Of a DNA stretch of 61,455 nt, positions 1-9,166 are shown piece by piece. A program made the translations under genes and the position numbers. This stretch comes from Aeromonas cavernicola. GTDB taxonomy: Bacteria > Pseudomonadota > Gammaproteobacteria > Enterobacterales > Aeromonadaceae. The DNA is taken from the NCBI RefSeq assembly GCF_002795305.1, contig NZ_PGGC01000102.1, forward strand, positions 1 through 61,455, given 5' to 3'. The first letter of the stretch is position 1; every line of letters starts with the position of its first letter. The notes beneath the pieces are model-generated. The model was not told the DNA's origin. It did no database searches and worked only from the letters and a program-made list of their open reading frames with translations.

Positions 1-580
1 CACTCCTTGAGCTCTTCGCTGATATATTCCGGGCCATTATCACACCGGATCATCGATGGTTTGCCACGCCACTCGATCACCTGCTCCAGGGCTCGTTTGA
101 CCCGCTAGGCAGGCAATGAAAAATTAACCTCTATACACAGCGCCTCACGGTTAAAGTCATCGATCACATTAAACAGTCGCACCGACCGGCCATCACTGAG
201 CTGGTCATGCATAAAATCCATCGACCAGGAGTGATTGGGCTTGTCGGGCACAGCCAATGCTTCCGGCTTTTCACGTACCAATCGCTTTTTGGGCTTGATA
301 CGCAAGTTCAGTTCAAGCTCTCGATAAATCCGGTAGACCCGTTTGTGGTTCCAGCCAACGCCTTTGACGTTGCGCAGGTAGAGAAAACAGAGGCCAAAGC
401 CCCCGTTGTGCTGGGTGTTGGTGATATGCAGCAACCAATCAGCTGGTTTTCATCGGCCAGCACGGGCTGATAGCGATAACAACCCTCGCTCACCTTGAAC
501 ACCTGGCAAGCCAGGCGGATAGATAGGATGTAATGAGCCACGGCCTTGGTAGCCATCTCCTTGCGGGCAGATGGTGTCAC
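1..580 (-). pseudogene. IS3-family transposase OrfB, frameshifted, with premature stop, truncated by window
   Basis: The integrase half of the IS3 transposase is recognisable in pieces. From 580 the frame reads MTPSARKEMATKAV and continues to a LADENQL segment near 435. There the frame shifts, and the homologous reading continues as [24 protein letters not shown] and the rve-domain start [12 protein letters not shown] with IDDFNREAL. At 105-107 a TAG interrupts the frame after FSLPA, where the family normally has a Glu or similar codon. Beyond the stop the homology continues to the window edge (MIRCDNGPEYIS, the second catalytic Asp region). Two lesions make it non-functional. Confidence 0.85.
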
Positions 581-843
581 CCCTTTTTTGCCATAGCCTC
601 GGCGATGATCTCAGCCTTGAGGCGCTCCTCGGCATACATCTTCTTGAGGCGGCGGTTTTCGTCCTCCAGCTCCTTGAGACGAGTCATGAGGGAGGCATCC
701 ATCCCGCCATATTTTGAACGCCACTTGTAGAAGGTGGCGGAGCTGATGCCGTGCTCGCGGCACAGCTCAGGTACGGGTGAGCCTGACTCGGCCTGTTTGA
801 GGATGGCGATGAACTGGGCATCGCTAAAGCGTGATGCTTTCAT
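577..843 (-). CDS. IS3-family transposase OrfA (helix-turn-helix subunit)
   Basis: This 88-residue protein is the DNA-recognition part of an IS3-family transposase. The N-terminal half is a HTH_Tnp_1 type domain (FSDAQFIAILKQAE, then SSATFYKWRSKYGG). The C-terminal half is a leucine-zipper-like helix (LKELEDENRRLKKMYAEE) used for multimerisation. The start at 843 is chosen because GGGAGG lies just upstream and the MKASRF start is the family form; a longer upstream reading lacks this. It ends in MAKKG followed by TGA, over the slippery run that leads into orfB. This reading frame itself is intact. Confidence 0.9.
   Translation of the reverse strand: MKASRFSDAQFIAILKQAESGSPVPELCREHGISSATFYKWRSKYGGMDASLMTRLKELEDENRRLKKMYAEERLKAEIIAEAMAKKG
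583..589 (-). promoter_or_regulatory. A6G slippery site for programmed -1 frameshift
   Basis: On the reverse strand AAAAAAG followed by GGGTGA sits at the orfA/orfB junction. Slipping back one base moves ribosomes from orfA into the orfB frame, the standard IS3-family way of making the OrfAB transposase. A GTG at 580 could also start OrfB alone. Confidence 0.75.
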
Positions 844-911
844 GTGGAACCTCCCGCGTTCAAAATACGAGAAAATTCTACCTAGGAGCACTTCAGTTTT
901 TCGGGGGGATT

Positions 912-971
912 ACCATGTAATTGGAAGAGATATTTTGCCAGATCGATGCCGATAGTCGTCGCCTCTCTCAT
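912..971 (-). pseudogene. N-terminal remnant of an IS110/IS1111-family transposase
   Basis: From an ATG at 971 the reverse strand reads MREATTIGIDLAKYLFQLHG, matching the start of IS110-family DEDD transposases (the TTIGIDLAK Asp motif followed by FQ-HG). The match ends exactly where the IS3-like terminus begins, so the IS3 element appears to have inserted at about codon 20. The rest of the IS110 gene is not visible. About 140 bp upstream (972-1113) contain no gene and are probably the IS110 left-end leader. Confidence 0.7.
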
Positions 972-1113
972 CAGCGGGAACTTACATTCGCCACTTTGGC
1001 ACTCAGATGCCGTTTTGGGGAGGGGCGACCATCCCATTAACGCCACTCTTTTCTCTATTCATCAGGAGCATTCCACTTAATTATCTGAATTCACGTTCTT
1101 CCGTTCGGCAGGG

Positions 1114-2337
1114 TTAGACGAAATGACTCAGCTCAATGCCAACGGCGCTGGGATCAACGGTACATTCGATGGTCTCATTGACCCCGTTTTCGGCAAGATC
1201 CAGCCACTGTACGTCCAAGTAATGGCGCAAGACAGCGTGATAGATCACTTTCACCACCGGTTTGAGCGGCTCTTTACCGTTACGCTGCATCACAATCGCC
1301 AAGCGTTGATTCGAGAGTTGTACCAAGGTACCAACGGGATAAACCCCCATGCACTTGATAAATTTGGTGACCAGTTCAGCATCAAACTGGCGATGGCATC
1401 CTTTCAGTAGGATGCGAAATGCGTGGGTTGGCTGGACCCCTTTTTTGTAGACGCGATCTGCGGTCACGGCATCGTAAACGTCGACGATAGCACTCATTCT
1501 GGTGTAAAGAGACAGCTGCTCGCCCTTGAGTTGTCTCGGGTAGCCGGTGCCATCGAGCCGTTCGTGGTGATTGGCTGCGACTTCTAGCATGGTTGCGGTG
1601 ATGCCTGGGGTCTCTTGTAAAATGCGCTGGCTGTGTACCACGTGTTGGCGCATGACGATCTGCTCTTGATCGGTTAGTTTTCCCGGTTTATTGAGCACTT
1701 CATCGGGGGTCATGATCTTGCCAATGTCGTGTAGCAATCCCCCTAGGGTCAACTCATAGAGAGTGCTGCGATCCAACTTCAGATAGCGACCAAAATGGGC
1801 GAGCAAGATAGCCACATTCATCGAATGTTCCATCAGATAGGCATCTTTTGCCCGAATGCGGGCCAGACAGAGCATGGCATCCCCATGGCTGAACATGGTA
1901 TTTACCAGCGCTTCAGCGACCTCGGTCAACGAGGTGATATCGACGGGTTCTCCCGCTTTGAGCTGGCGAATAAATTTAGCTTGTAGCTCGCGTGCTGCTT
2001 GGTAGAGGCGGCGGATCTTTAACGCTCGGCTACCCGAGTGACGATGGGCGTGGTGACTAGGAACGCGACGAGTCAATGAGGCCATCAGCTCGGGGTAAGT
2101 TGTGCGCAAGCGGCTTTTTGCTAAGTCGATGCGTACCGTCAATACCCCTTGACGCACTAGGCGCTCGATCTGCCCCTGACTGGTCACTAATCCCACTTGT
2201 GCAATCTCCATCCCCCCAGTTTGGCTAGTGATAGCGATCACAAACATACCGGGTATCAGCTGATTGATGGGGATGACCGGATAGGCAGCTCGGTGCTTCA
2301 TTGGCGGTACCTGCAGATTGGTTATTATCATCGTCAT
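1114..2337 (-). CDS. HD-GYP domain protein, probable cyclic-di-GMP phosphodiesterase
   Basis: This 407-residue protein probably hydrolyses cyclic di-GMP in the cytoplasm. Residues about 20-100 fit the DUF3391 domain often found ahead of HD-GYP domains. Residues about 150-340 form the HD-GYP domain: the metal-binding HD is at 203-204 (LLHDIGK), a further His is at 171, and HHERLDGTGYP at 257-267 carries the intact GYP signature, so catalysis looks possible. No membrane segment or receiver domain is present. The start could also be the internal Met at 2301 (MKHRAAYP). It stands alone, divergent from rsuA. Confidence 0.88.
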   Translation of the reverse strand: MTMIITNLQVPPMKHRAAYPVIPINQLIPGMFVIAITSQTGGMEIAQVGLVTSQGQIERLVRQGVLTVRIDLAKSRLRTTYPELMASLTRRVPSHHAHRHSGSRALKIRRLYQAARELQAKFIRQLKAGEPVDITSLTEVAEALVNTMFSHGDAMLCLARIRAKDAYLMEHSMNVAILLAHFGRYLKLDRSTLYELTLGGLLHDIGKIMTPDEVLNKPGKLTDQEQIVMRQHVVHSQRILQETPGITATMLEVAANHHERLDGTGYPRQLKGEQLSLYTRMSAIVDVYDAVTADRVYKKGVQPTHAFRILLKGCHRQFDAELVTKFIKCMGVYPVGTLVQLSNQRLAIVMQRNGKEPLKPVVKVIYHAVLRHYLDVQWLDLAENGVNETIECTVDPSAVGIELSHFV

Positions 2338-2529
2338 TTGCGTGGGATAGGGCGCAGTGTACCACCGTGGCGATGATCGCGACCATCATCCCCGTTAACG
2401 GTGGCGTTGTCAGGGGGGCGCTATATAATGTCGCCCTTTTAGCAATGGGCTCCTTTAGCGATCGACACTTGTTCGATGTCGCACCTTGTTAGAAAGCGAC
2501 TCTTTTTAGTAATTAATGGTGAGGTGGTG

Positions 2530-3222
2530 ATGCGGCTTGATAAATTTCTCTGTGACTGTTCCGATTTAACCCGCTCGCTGGCAGGCAAGCTGATTCGCCA
2601 AGGTGAGGTGATGGTGGATGGCATTGTGGTCAAGCAGCCCGCTTTTCATATCAATGAAGGGAGCCAGATTGAGTTCGATGGAGCGATCCTGACGTTGGAT
2701 CAGCGTCATCGTTATTTCATGCTGCATAAACCGCAAGGGTATGTCTGCTCTAACGATGATCCAGATCACCCCACGGTGTTTTTTCTGATGGATGAACCTG
2801 CCATGGGAAAATTGCATGTGGTAGGACGGCTTGATCTTGATACCACCGGATTAGTGCTGGTGACCGATGATGGTCAGTGGTCGCATCGTATCACCTCGCC
2901 GCGCCATGAGTGTGCCAAAACCTATCATGTGTGGCTGGCAGACCCAGTGAGCCCTGATGCCATCGCGCTGTTTGCTGAGGGGGTATTACTGCGCAGTGAA
3001 ACCGAAAAAACGCGCTCTGCGCAGCTGGTGCTGTTGGGAGAGCGTGAGGCGCAGTTAACCATTCACGAAGGGAAGTACCATCAGGTAAAACGGATGTTTG
3101 CAGCGATCGGTAACAAGGTGGTTGGCTTGCATCGCGAGTGTGTCGGGACGCTCGCACTGGATAGCGCCTTGGCAGAGGGCGAATACCGTGAGCTGACTGC
3201 AGCTGAGGTCGCTCAATTCTGA
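2530..3222 (+). CDS. rsuA: 16S rRNA pseudouridine(516) synthase RsuA
   Basis: The product (230 residues, the usual RsuA length) converts U516 of 16S rRNA to pseudouridine. It has an N-terminal S4-like RNA-binding domain (MRLDKFLCDC to about residue 55) and the RsuA/RluB/E/F catalytic domain with GRLDLDTTGL at 99-108, whose Asp102 is the expected nucleophile. HQVKRMF near the C-terminus is the second family signature. The start at 2530 is favoured by the AGGTGG just upstream and by family length; the frame is open further upstream but that stretch has no homology-like features. Confidence 0.92.
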   Translation: MRLDKFLCDCSDLTRSLAGKLIRQGEVMVDGIVVKQPAFHINEGSQIEFDGAILTLDQRHRYFMLHKPQGYVCSNDDPDHPTVFFLMDEPAMGKLHVVGRLDLDTTGLVLVTDDGQWSHRITSPRHECAKTYHVWLADPVSPDAIALFAEGVLLRSETEKTRSAQLVLLGEREAQLTIHEGKYHQVKRMFAAIGNKVVGLHRECVGTLALDSALAEGEYRELTAAEVAQF

Positions 3223-3266
3223 TCATGCCCGCTAATTGATTATGAGTGCAGAGGGTGCGACAGGGA

Positions 3267-4166
3267 TCAGGGGTGACTGATCCCTAAGACCATGGCGGTA
3301 CCCAGTGTGGCGAGCAAGGCGCCCCCCCAAGCCGCCAGTGCTGGACGCTGGCCTGAGTGCCACCACAGCAGTGGTAACAGCATCACAGGGGTGGTGGAGG
3401 AGAGAATCGCAACCATCCCCACATCCGCTTGTCGCAGCGCTACCAAAATGAGCGTCATCCCCATCGCCATGGCTAAAAAGCCGTTGATGCCGATCATCCC
3501 CAGTATGTGGCGGTTAATTGGGTTAAGTGGTAACGCCAGTGGCACCCGCAGCCCCCGTAATACGCAGTGCGCCAACAGCGCGCTGGCCATGCGAACGCCA
3601 GAGGCACTTACGGCATCGACAGTGCCAGTGACCATGACTGGTTTGGCAATAATGGCACCGAGGCTTTGGCAGAGAGCGGCGGTCAAGCCGAGCGCGATGC
3701 CGATCGCCAGATGACCGCGTACCTGCTCCCATTCATGCTGCTGATTGCGTCGTCCAAAGAGGATTGCCAGCATTACTCCGCCGAGCACCAACATGGCCCC
3801 TACTAGTCGCCACCCACCGAGTCGTTCGTCAAATAGCCATAATCCAAGGAGTGCCGAGAAGAGTGCATGGCAGGAAAACAGCAGGCCACTGCGTCGTGGG
3901 CCGAGTCGGTTCATACAGGCAAACAGGGCGGTATCGCCGACAAAAATGCCGACTAAGCCAGAGAGTGCGAGCATCGGTAGTGCATGAGCGGTGAGGCTCT
4001 GCCATCCGCCAGTGAACAGGCTCATGCCGCCGAGCATGATGCTCACTAACAGCATCCGCCAGCGGCTATAGGCAAATGCCCCCAAATGCCGAGCCGGTTT
4101 CACTGAAATCAGGGCCGCTACTGCCCACAAACTGGCAGAAGCGAGCGCCAGCCATTCATAACCCAT
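3267..4166 (-). CDS. EamA/DMT-family transporter
   Basis: This 299-residue inner-membrane protein has about ten hydrophobic segments in two halves, the layout of EamA (drug/metabolite transporter) permeases. LSGLVGIFVGDTALF and LFDERLGGWRLVGAMLVLGG are typical of the first EamA repeat. The start at 4166 has a well-placed AGGAG, so the longer upstream reading is rejected. The substrate cannot be told from sequence; family members export amino acids, nucleotides or drugs. Confidence 0.85.
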   Translation of the reverse strand: MGYEWLALASASLWAVAALISVKPARHLGAFAYSRWRMLLVSIMLGGMSLFTGGWQSLTAHALPMLALSGLVGIFVGDTALFACMNRLGPRRSGLLFSCHALFSALLGLWLFDERLGGWRLVGAMLVLGGVMLAILFGRRNQQHEWEQVRGHLAIGIALGLTAALCQSLGAIIAKPVMVTGTVDAVSASGVRMASALLAHCVLRGLRVPLALPLNPINRHILGMIGINGFLAMAMGMTLILVALRQADVGMVAILSSTTPVMLLPLLWWHSGQRPALAAWGGALLATLGTAMVLGISHP

Positions 4167-4322
4167 AAAAAACTCCTGAAAAAAGCCCGAAAGACACCAT
4201 CTTTTGGGCAAGCCGGATACAATACGGGGCGTTTTCGGGGATAACAAGGGCGGCATTATGCATTCATCTAGGCGCGCCGTCGGCCTTCCCCCCTTGACGT
4301 GAGATGGAGCAAGGTGCTGTTC

Positions 4323-5960
4323 ATGAACGCTGTTTTCTTGTTATCGCCAGTGTCCAGCTGGTGTTGTTCGCTACTGGTTAGCGTGTTAGTGGGCAGTTCA
4401 GCCCAAGCAACGCCGGTTGATATTCCGTTACCGCTGGCCGAGCGGCAAATCTTGGTCAAAGGCAATGGTGCCGAGCCTGATACTTTAGATCCTGCCCTAG
4501 TGCGCTCGGGCTTTCCTAGTGAAGTGATCTTGGTTGACTTGTTCGAAGGGCTGGTGACCGAGGATGGTTCCGGCAACATCGTACCCGCTCAAGCCTTGCG
4601 GTGGGAAACCAGCCGCGATGGTCTAGTGTGGCGTTTTTTTTTGCGGCCCAACTTGTCATGGTCTAATGGTGAGCCGCTAACGGCTAGCGACTTCGTCTAT
4701 GCCTGGCGCCGGCTGCTTGATCCTGCGATTGGTTCACCTTCCGCTGGGCTGATGTTGGCCAGTGGGCTGAACAATGCCCAATCTATTTATGCCGGAGCGC
4801 TTGATTTAGGAGCTTTGGGGGTAGAGGCCGAAAGCGAGCAGATTTTAAAAGTCACCTTAGAGCGTCCCGTGCCTTATTTTCTGCAACTGATTAGCCAGCG
4901 CCCTTTTGTGCCGGTCAATCAGCGGGCGATCCGCCAATTTGGCCCGCAATGGACGGCGCCTGGTAGGTTGGTCAGTAACGGGGCGTATAAGTTGGTGAAT
5001 TGGGTGCCCCATGAGCGGGTGGAAGCGGTGCGTAACGCCCACTATTGGGATGACCTGCATACCCGTATCCAGCGGGTGACCTATTTGCCGTTAGCATCCC
5101 AACATGCTGAGCAGTTGCGCTACCAAACCGGAGAGATCCAGCTGACCAATAGGGTGGCGTTGGGGTATTACCAAGCGATGAAACAGACGGCCCCCGAACG
5201 AATGTGGGGACTCCCGCTGCTTGGCACCTATCTGTACAGCTTCAATTTGCGCCGCCCTGAGTTACAAGATGTCCGAGTGCGGCGTGCGCTCTCGATGGCC
5301 ATTGACCGGCAGCGCCTGACTGACGTGGTGAGCGGGCAAGGGGAGTTACCCGCTTGGTCTTTACTGCCTGCCATGCCGGAGTATCCAGCGTTGGTGAGTC
5401 CGTTGGCAGGGGAGGATCAGCCTACTCGGCTTACTCAAGCGGCTGCCTTAATGGCGCAGGCCGGCTATAGCCGTGCTCATCCACTCCCCCTGACCCTCAC
5501 CTACAACCGATCGGAAAATCATAAAAACATGGCGCTTGCGGTCTCCGCCATGTGGCAGCCCCTTGGGGTTGAGGTCACATTGACTGAGCTGGAGTGGGGC
5601 AAGTATCAGCAGGCTAAAGAGAGTGGCGATTTTAGCGTGGCTCGTAGTTTCCTCTTTGGGGATTATGTGGAGCCCTCTGCCATGCTCAATAGCTTTCGCT
5701 GCCAGGACCCACAAAATGAGAGCGGATACTGTGATCCTGAGTTTGATGCACGGTTACAACAAGCCTCAGAGACCTTGGATAAGGCCACGCGAACGGCTCG
5801 TTATCAGGCCGCCGAGCAGCTGTTGCTGGATCAGGTGCCCATTATTCCGATCTATCACTACAACCAAATGAGGCTGATTGATCCCACCTTACGTGGTTTG
5901 CCAAGCCAAAATTTAAAAGGGGCGATTGCAACGAAAGACCTCTACTTTAGTCGCCAGTAA
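4323..5960 (+). CDS. OppA-like peptide ABC transporter periplasmic binding protein (SBP family 5)
   Basis: This periplasmic protein of about 545 residues binds oligopeptides for an ABC importer. A hydrophobic signal peptide (about residues 1-30, ending near SSAQA) precedes the mature protein. The family 5 signature appears as EPDTLDPALVR, then LFEGLVTEDG, LRPNLSWSNGEP and ASDFVYAWRRLLDP, as in OppA and MppA. RRALSMAIDRQRL and the late RYQAAEQLLLDQVPIIPIYHY complete the fold. No permease or ATPase genes are adjacent, so it is an orphan that must share a translocator encoded elsewhere, as MppA does. An alternative start lies at 4299. Confidence 0.88.
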   Translation: MNAVFLLSPVSSWCCSLLVSVLVGSSAQATPVDIPLPLAERQILVKGNGAEPDTLDPALVRSGFPSEVILVDLFEGLVTEDGSGNIVPAQALRWETSRDGLVWRFFLRPNLSWSNGEPLTASDFVYAWRRLLDPAIGSPSAGLMLASGLNNAQSIYAGALDLGALGVEAESEQILKVTLERPVPYFLQLISQRPFVPVNQRAIRQFGPQWTAPGRLVSNGAYKLVNWVPHERVEAVRNAHYWDDLHTRIQRVTYLPLASQHAEQLRYQTGEIQLTNRVALGYYQAMKQTAPERMWGLPLLGTYLYSFNLRRPELQDVRVRRALSMAIDRQRLTDVVSGQGELPAWSLLPAMPEYPALVSPLAGEDQPTRLTQAAALMAQAGYSRAHPLPLTLTYNRSENHKNMALAVSAMWQPLGVEVTLTELEWGKYQQAKESGDFSVARSFLFGDYVEPSAMLNSFRCQDPQNESGYCDPEFDARLQQASETLDKATRTARYQAAEQLLLDQVPIIPIYHYNQMRLIDPTLRGLPSQNLKGAIATKDLYFSRQ

Positions 5961-6094
5961 GGGGGATAAACAAATCCCAGTTGCTCTGGCATGGCCGATG
6001 CTGCTGGCTATGGCCAGTGTTGCGGAAAAACGTAAACGCGCACCCGACGATGGTAAGTAAACAGATGGCAGCGAGTGATAACGATGAGGGTGGT

Positions 6095-6994
6095 TTATTC
6101 CCCTAGGGCAGATGAGATTAAGCGAGTAATGCGCTCTGCTAACTCATTAAAACAGGGGCGGCGTACCGAGTAGTGGCGGTAAAATAAGGAGATGATACGT
6201 TGCGGGATCGGGTCAATGACCGGGCGATAACTCACACCTGCCGCATCGTGGGCGACCGGTACGGCCAGTTTGGGCATCAAGGTCATGCCGCTTCCTGCCG
6301 CCACCATGTTGCGTAGTGTCTCCAGACTGGTGCCCTTAAAGCGCGTATCTTCCTCAATACCGCCCGCAAAACAAAACCCCATCGCTTGATCGCGTAAGCA
6401 GTGGCCATCGGCCAACATCAACATCTTTTGGCCTTTGAGGTGACTAAGTGGTAGCTGCGTTGCTAGGGCATCTGGGTGATGTTGAGGCAGTGCTAACCAC
6501 ATGGGTTCCTCATAAAGCGCAAGAGAGCCCACCCCTTCGATGTTGGCGAGCTCCGCCATGACCACACAATCGAGTAGCCCCTCTTCTAATTTTTTCAACA
6601 AGCTCTGTGTCTGCTCTTCGTAGAGATAAAATTCCAGCCGAGGAAAGTGGCTGCGCAAATCTTGGATGATCAGCGGTAATAAATAGGGGCCAACGGTGGG
6701 AATAAACCCAATATGGATCTCGCCAGACATCGGATCAGCAAAATAGTGACCGATATTCTTCAGTTCTCGCACCTCTTTGAGTACCTGTCTCGCTTGGCGA
6801 GCCATGGCATCGCCTGCGGAGGTGAACAGCACTTTGCGTGAAGTTCGCTCGATCAAAATCACGCCTAATTCATCTTCCAATTTCCGCAGTTGACCACTCA
6901 AGGTTGGCTGGCTTACAAAACAGCGCTCAGCGGCTTTACGAAAATGTTTTTCTTCTTCCAGTGCTACCAAATATTCAAGATCGCGAATATTCAT
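6095..6994 (-). CDS. oxyR: LysR-family hydrogen peroxide sensor OxyR
   Basis: This 299-residue transcription factor is activated by a peroxide-induced disulfide. The N-terminal winged helix-turn-helix (MNIRDLEYLVALEEEKHFRKAA, SQPTLSGQLRKLE) is followed by the LysR sensor domain. The redox pair falls at Cys199 and Cys208 in DGHCLRDQAMGFCF, the same numbering as E. coli OxyR, so the switch is intact. The start at 6994 is taken from family alignment; the frame is open 18 codons further without support. The target genes katG/ahp are not in the window, and 6995-7233 upstream holds no gene. Confidence 0.95.
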   Translation of the reverse strand: MNIRDLEYLVALEEEKHFRKAAERCFVSQPTLSGQLRKLEDELGVILIERTSRKVLFTSAGDAMARQARQVLKEVRELKNIGHYFADPMSGEIHIGFIPTVGPYLLPLIIQDLRSHFPRLEFYLYEEQTQSLLKKLEEGLLDCVVMAELANIEGVGSLALYEEPMWLALPQHHPDALATQLPLSHLKGQKMLMLADGHCLRDQAMGFCFAGGIEEDTRFKGTSLETLRNMVAAGSGMTLMPKLAVPVAHDAAGVSYRPVIDPIPQRIISLFYRHYSVRRPCFNELAERITRLISSALGE

Positions 6995-7233
6995 ACGATA
7001 TAGGTCCAATGTGAAAGGAGACAATTTAGGATGCCCAATATCAGCCAATGGAACAAGTCATTGGCGATAAGGCAATAATGAGGAGAGCGTAGTGTTAAAT
7101 GGGTACCCAATATTAGGTTACAACAAGGGTAGCTAAAAAATCAGTATAAAAAACACTCAGTAATATTGATGTGAAGGCGCGTAGCTAACCAATATTAAGT
7201 CGAAGGCAAGTGGAGAAACATCGAGACCCACAT

Positions 7234-7515
7234 TTATCTGTCGCCAAGGGCTAAGTTCACTTTGTGCTGAACCAATAAATTTTCAGTGGGAGGCGGTAGC
7301 TGTAAGTAGAATCCCTGCTGATTGAGCGCGGCCATCACCTTGTTGACGTCAGCCAGCCCTAAGGGTTTAGTGAGATCCAATTTGGTCATCAATACTAGCT
7401 CCGGGCGACCAAATGTGGTCATCAGAATCTCAGGTACTCGGGAAAAATCTTCTCGCCGTTCTACAAAAAGATAGGTCTCAGCTTTTTTGCGACTTTTATA
7501 GACTGCACACAACAT
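7234..7515 (-). CDS. ycgL: YcgL domain-containing protein
   Basis: This 93-residue protein belongs to the small YcgL family (LCAVYKSRKKAETYLFVERREDFSRVPE, then FG-PELVL and L-DVNKVMAAL). The biochemical function is not established. It is divergently placed against minC, a neighbourhood kept across many gammaproteobacteria, so a link to septum placement or to the same stress promoter region is possible. The divergent promoter region is 7516-7621. Confidence 0.85.
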   Translation of the reverse strand: MLCAVYKSRKKAETYLFVERREDFSRVPEILMTTFGRPELVLMTKLDLTKPLGLADVNKVMAALNQQGFYLQLPPPTENLLVQHKVNLALGDR

Positions 7516-7621
7516 ATAAATTGATATAATCCGATGAGTTTATTGCCTCTGATGGGGGCAAACTATAACATCAGAAATTGAATAACAATAACGGATTGCC
7601 GTCTCTGTCTTGGGGAATTTC

Positions 7622-8332
7622 ATGGTTGAGCGCGATAACGAATTGAAAGGAACTACGTTCACCATTTCAGTGTTACATATTGGTGATGGTGAGCCCGAGC
7701 GGATCCGGCAACTGTTAGCGGAGAAAGTGGCACAAGCGCCCTATTTTTTTAATTGCGCTCCGCTGGTTATTAATGTGTCTCGGTTAGAACAGATTCCCAA
7801 TTTTGAGCAGCTAAAAGAGCTGGTTGAGTTAGAAGAGTTTGTGTTAGTGGGCATTACAGGGGCCCGTGATGAAAAGATGAAGACGGCAGCTAAGGCGGCT
7901 GGTTTGGCTGTCATGGCCTCGGGAAAAAGCCGCACTATTCCCCCTGAGCCTGCGCGTGATGTCGCCCCTCTCGCTGAACCAACCCCTGAACTGCCAGCAG
8001 TGATCCCAACCAAGGTGCATGTGGGCCCCGTGCGTTCGGGCCAGCAGATTTATGCGGCAGGCACGTCGTTGGTTGTGCTGGGATCGGTTAGCCCCGGAGC
8101 TGAAGTCCTCGCTGATGACAGTATTCATATTTATGGCGCCCTACGTGGTAGGGCCATCGCTGGAGCCATGGGTAACAATCAGGCCCGTATCTATTGCCAG
8201 CACTTAGAGGCTGAATTGATCTCTATCGCAGGAACATTTCAACTGAGCGATGCCTTGCCAAGTGATTTTATGCAGCAACCGGCGCATATCCGGTTGGATA
8301 ATGAACAACTCCATATAGACAGCATCAAATAG
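7622..8332 (+). CDS. minC: Septum site-determining protein MinC
   Basis: This 236-residue inhibitor of FtsZ polymerisation acts at the cell poles. The N-terminal domain (about 1-105, KGTTFTISVLHI) contacts FtsZ. A Pro-rich linker (about 105-130) leads to the C-terminal beta-helix, with RSGQQIYAAG, GSVSPGAEVLADDSIHIYG and LRGRAIAG, which dimerises and binds MinD. The ATG at 7622 with GGGGA upstream is preferred over a TTG four codons earlier. It is the first gene of minCDE, with 19 bases to minD. Confidence 0.95.
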   Translation: MVERDNELKGTTFTISVLHIGDGEPERIRQLLAEKVAQAPYFFNCAPLVINVSRLEQIPNFEQLKELVELEEFVLVGITGARDEKMKTAAKAAGLAVMASGKSRTIPPEPARDVAPLAEPTPELPAVIPTKVHVGPVRSGQQIYAAGTSLVVLGSVSPGAEVLADDSIHIYGALRGRAIAGAMGNNQARIYCQHLEAELISIAGTFQLSDALPSDFMQQPAHIRLDNEQLHIDSIK

Positions 8333-8351
8333 CGTTACTAAGGAAGCGAGA

Positions 8352-9164
8352 ATGGCGCGAATCATAGTCGTTACATCCGGTAAAGGTGGCGTTGGTAAGA
8401 CCACAACGAGCGCGGCCTTGAGTACCGGTTTAGCTCAGCGTGGCCACAAAACGGTGGTGATCGATTTTGATATCGGTCTGCGCAACTTAGACCTCATTAT
8501 GGGGTGTGAGCGCCGAGTAGTGTATGATTTTGTCAATGTTATCAATGGTGAAGCCAACCTCAATCAGGCTTTGATCAAAGATAAACGATCTGAAAATCTT
8601 TACATTCTGCCGGCCTCACAGACCCGAGACAAGGATGCGCTAACCCATGAGGGGGTTAGCAAAGTGCTGGAACAGCTGGCTGAAATGAAGTTTGATTACA
8701 TCGTGTGCGACTCTCCGGCGGGGATCGAATCGGGCGCGCTGATGGCGCTCTACTTTGCCGATGAGGCCATTGTGACCACTAACCCAGAAGTCTCTTCTGT
8801 GCGTGACTCTGATCGGATTTTGGGGATTTTAGCGTCGAAATCCCGTCGTGCAGAGCGTGGCGAAGAGCCGATAAAAGAGCATTTGCTGCTGACGAGATAT
8901 TGCCCTACCCGTGTGAGTCGGGGGGATATGTTGAGTGTGCAGGATGTGCAGGATATTTTGGCTATCCCGTTACTGGGGGTTATTCCTGAATCTCAGGCAG
9001 TACTGCGTGCCTCTAACTCGGGTGAGCCCGTTATCCTCGATAAAGAGTCGGATGCGGGACAAGCCTATGAAGACGCAGTCTCTCGCTTGCTTGGGGATAC
9101 CAAGGAGTTTCGTTTTCTGGAAGAAGAGAAGAAGGGCTTCTTTAGCCGACTGTTCGGGAGTTAA
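8352..9164 (+). CDS. minD: Septum site-determining ATPase MinD
   Basis: This 270-residue P-loop ATPase of the ParA/MinD family oscillates between the poles, recruits MinC to the membrane and is released by MinE. The deviant Walker A KGGVGKTT lies at residues 11-18, and switch regions include [10 protein letters not shown] and [11 protein letters not shown]. The C-terminal amphipathic membrane-targeting helix is present ([11 protein letters not shown]). It lies between minC and minE, with only 2 bases to the minE start. Confidence 0.97.
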   Translation: MARIIVVTSGKGGVGKTTTSAALSTGLAQRGHKTVVIDFDIGLRNLDLIMGCERRVVYDFVNVINGEANLNQALIKDKRSENLYILPASQTRDKDALTHEGVSKVLEQLAEMKFDYIVCDSPAGIESGALMALYFADEAIVTTNPEVSSVRDSDRILGILASKSRRAERGEEPIKEHLLLTRYCPTRVSRGDMLSVQDVQDILAIPLLGVIPESQAVLRASNSGEPVILDKESDAGQAYEDAVSRLLGDTKEFRFLEEEKKGFFSRLFGS

Positions 9165-9166
9165 CT

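Larger units (their letters stand above)
1..912 (-). mobile_element. IS3-family insertion sequence, decayed, one end outside window
   Basis: A reverse-strand IS3-type element enters from beyond base 1. It has the classic two-frame layout: a small helix-turn-helix orfA and a DDE integrase orfB joined by an A6G slippery run. Its 5' terminus falls at about 910-915: the reading frame of an IS110-type transposase stops matching there, and a C-rich terminal sequence of IS3 type begins. The other end and any target duplication cannot be seen. OrfB carries a frameshift and a stop codon, so this copy cannot move by itself. Confidence 0.85.

Noticed and set aside
5961..6094. Short frame ending VAEKRKRAPDDGK after the OppA-like gene
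   Set aside because: Only about 20 codons from its ATG (about 6000-6059), without a ribosome-binding site; it could be the tail of a lost gene but there is no support.
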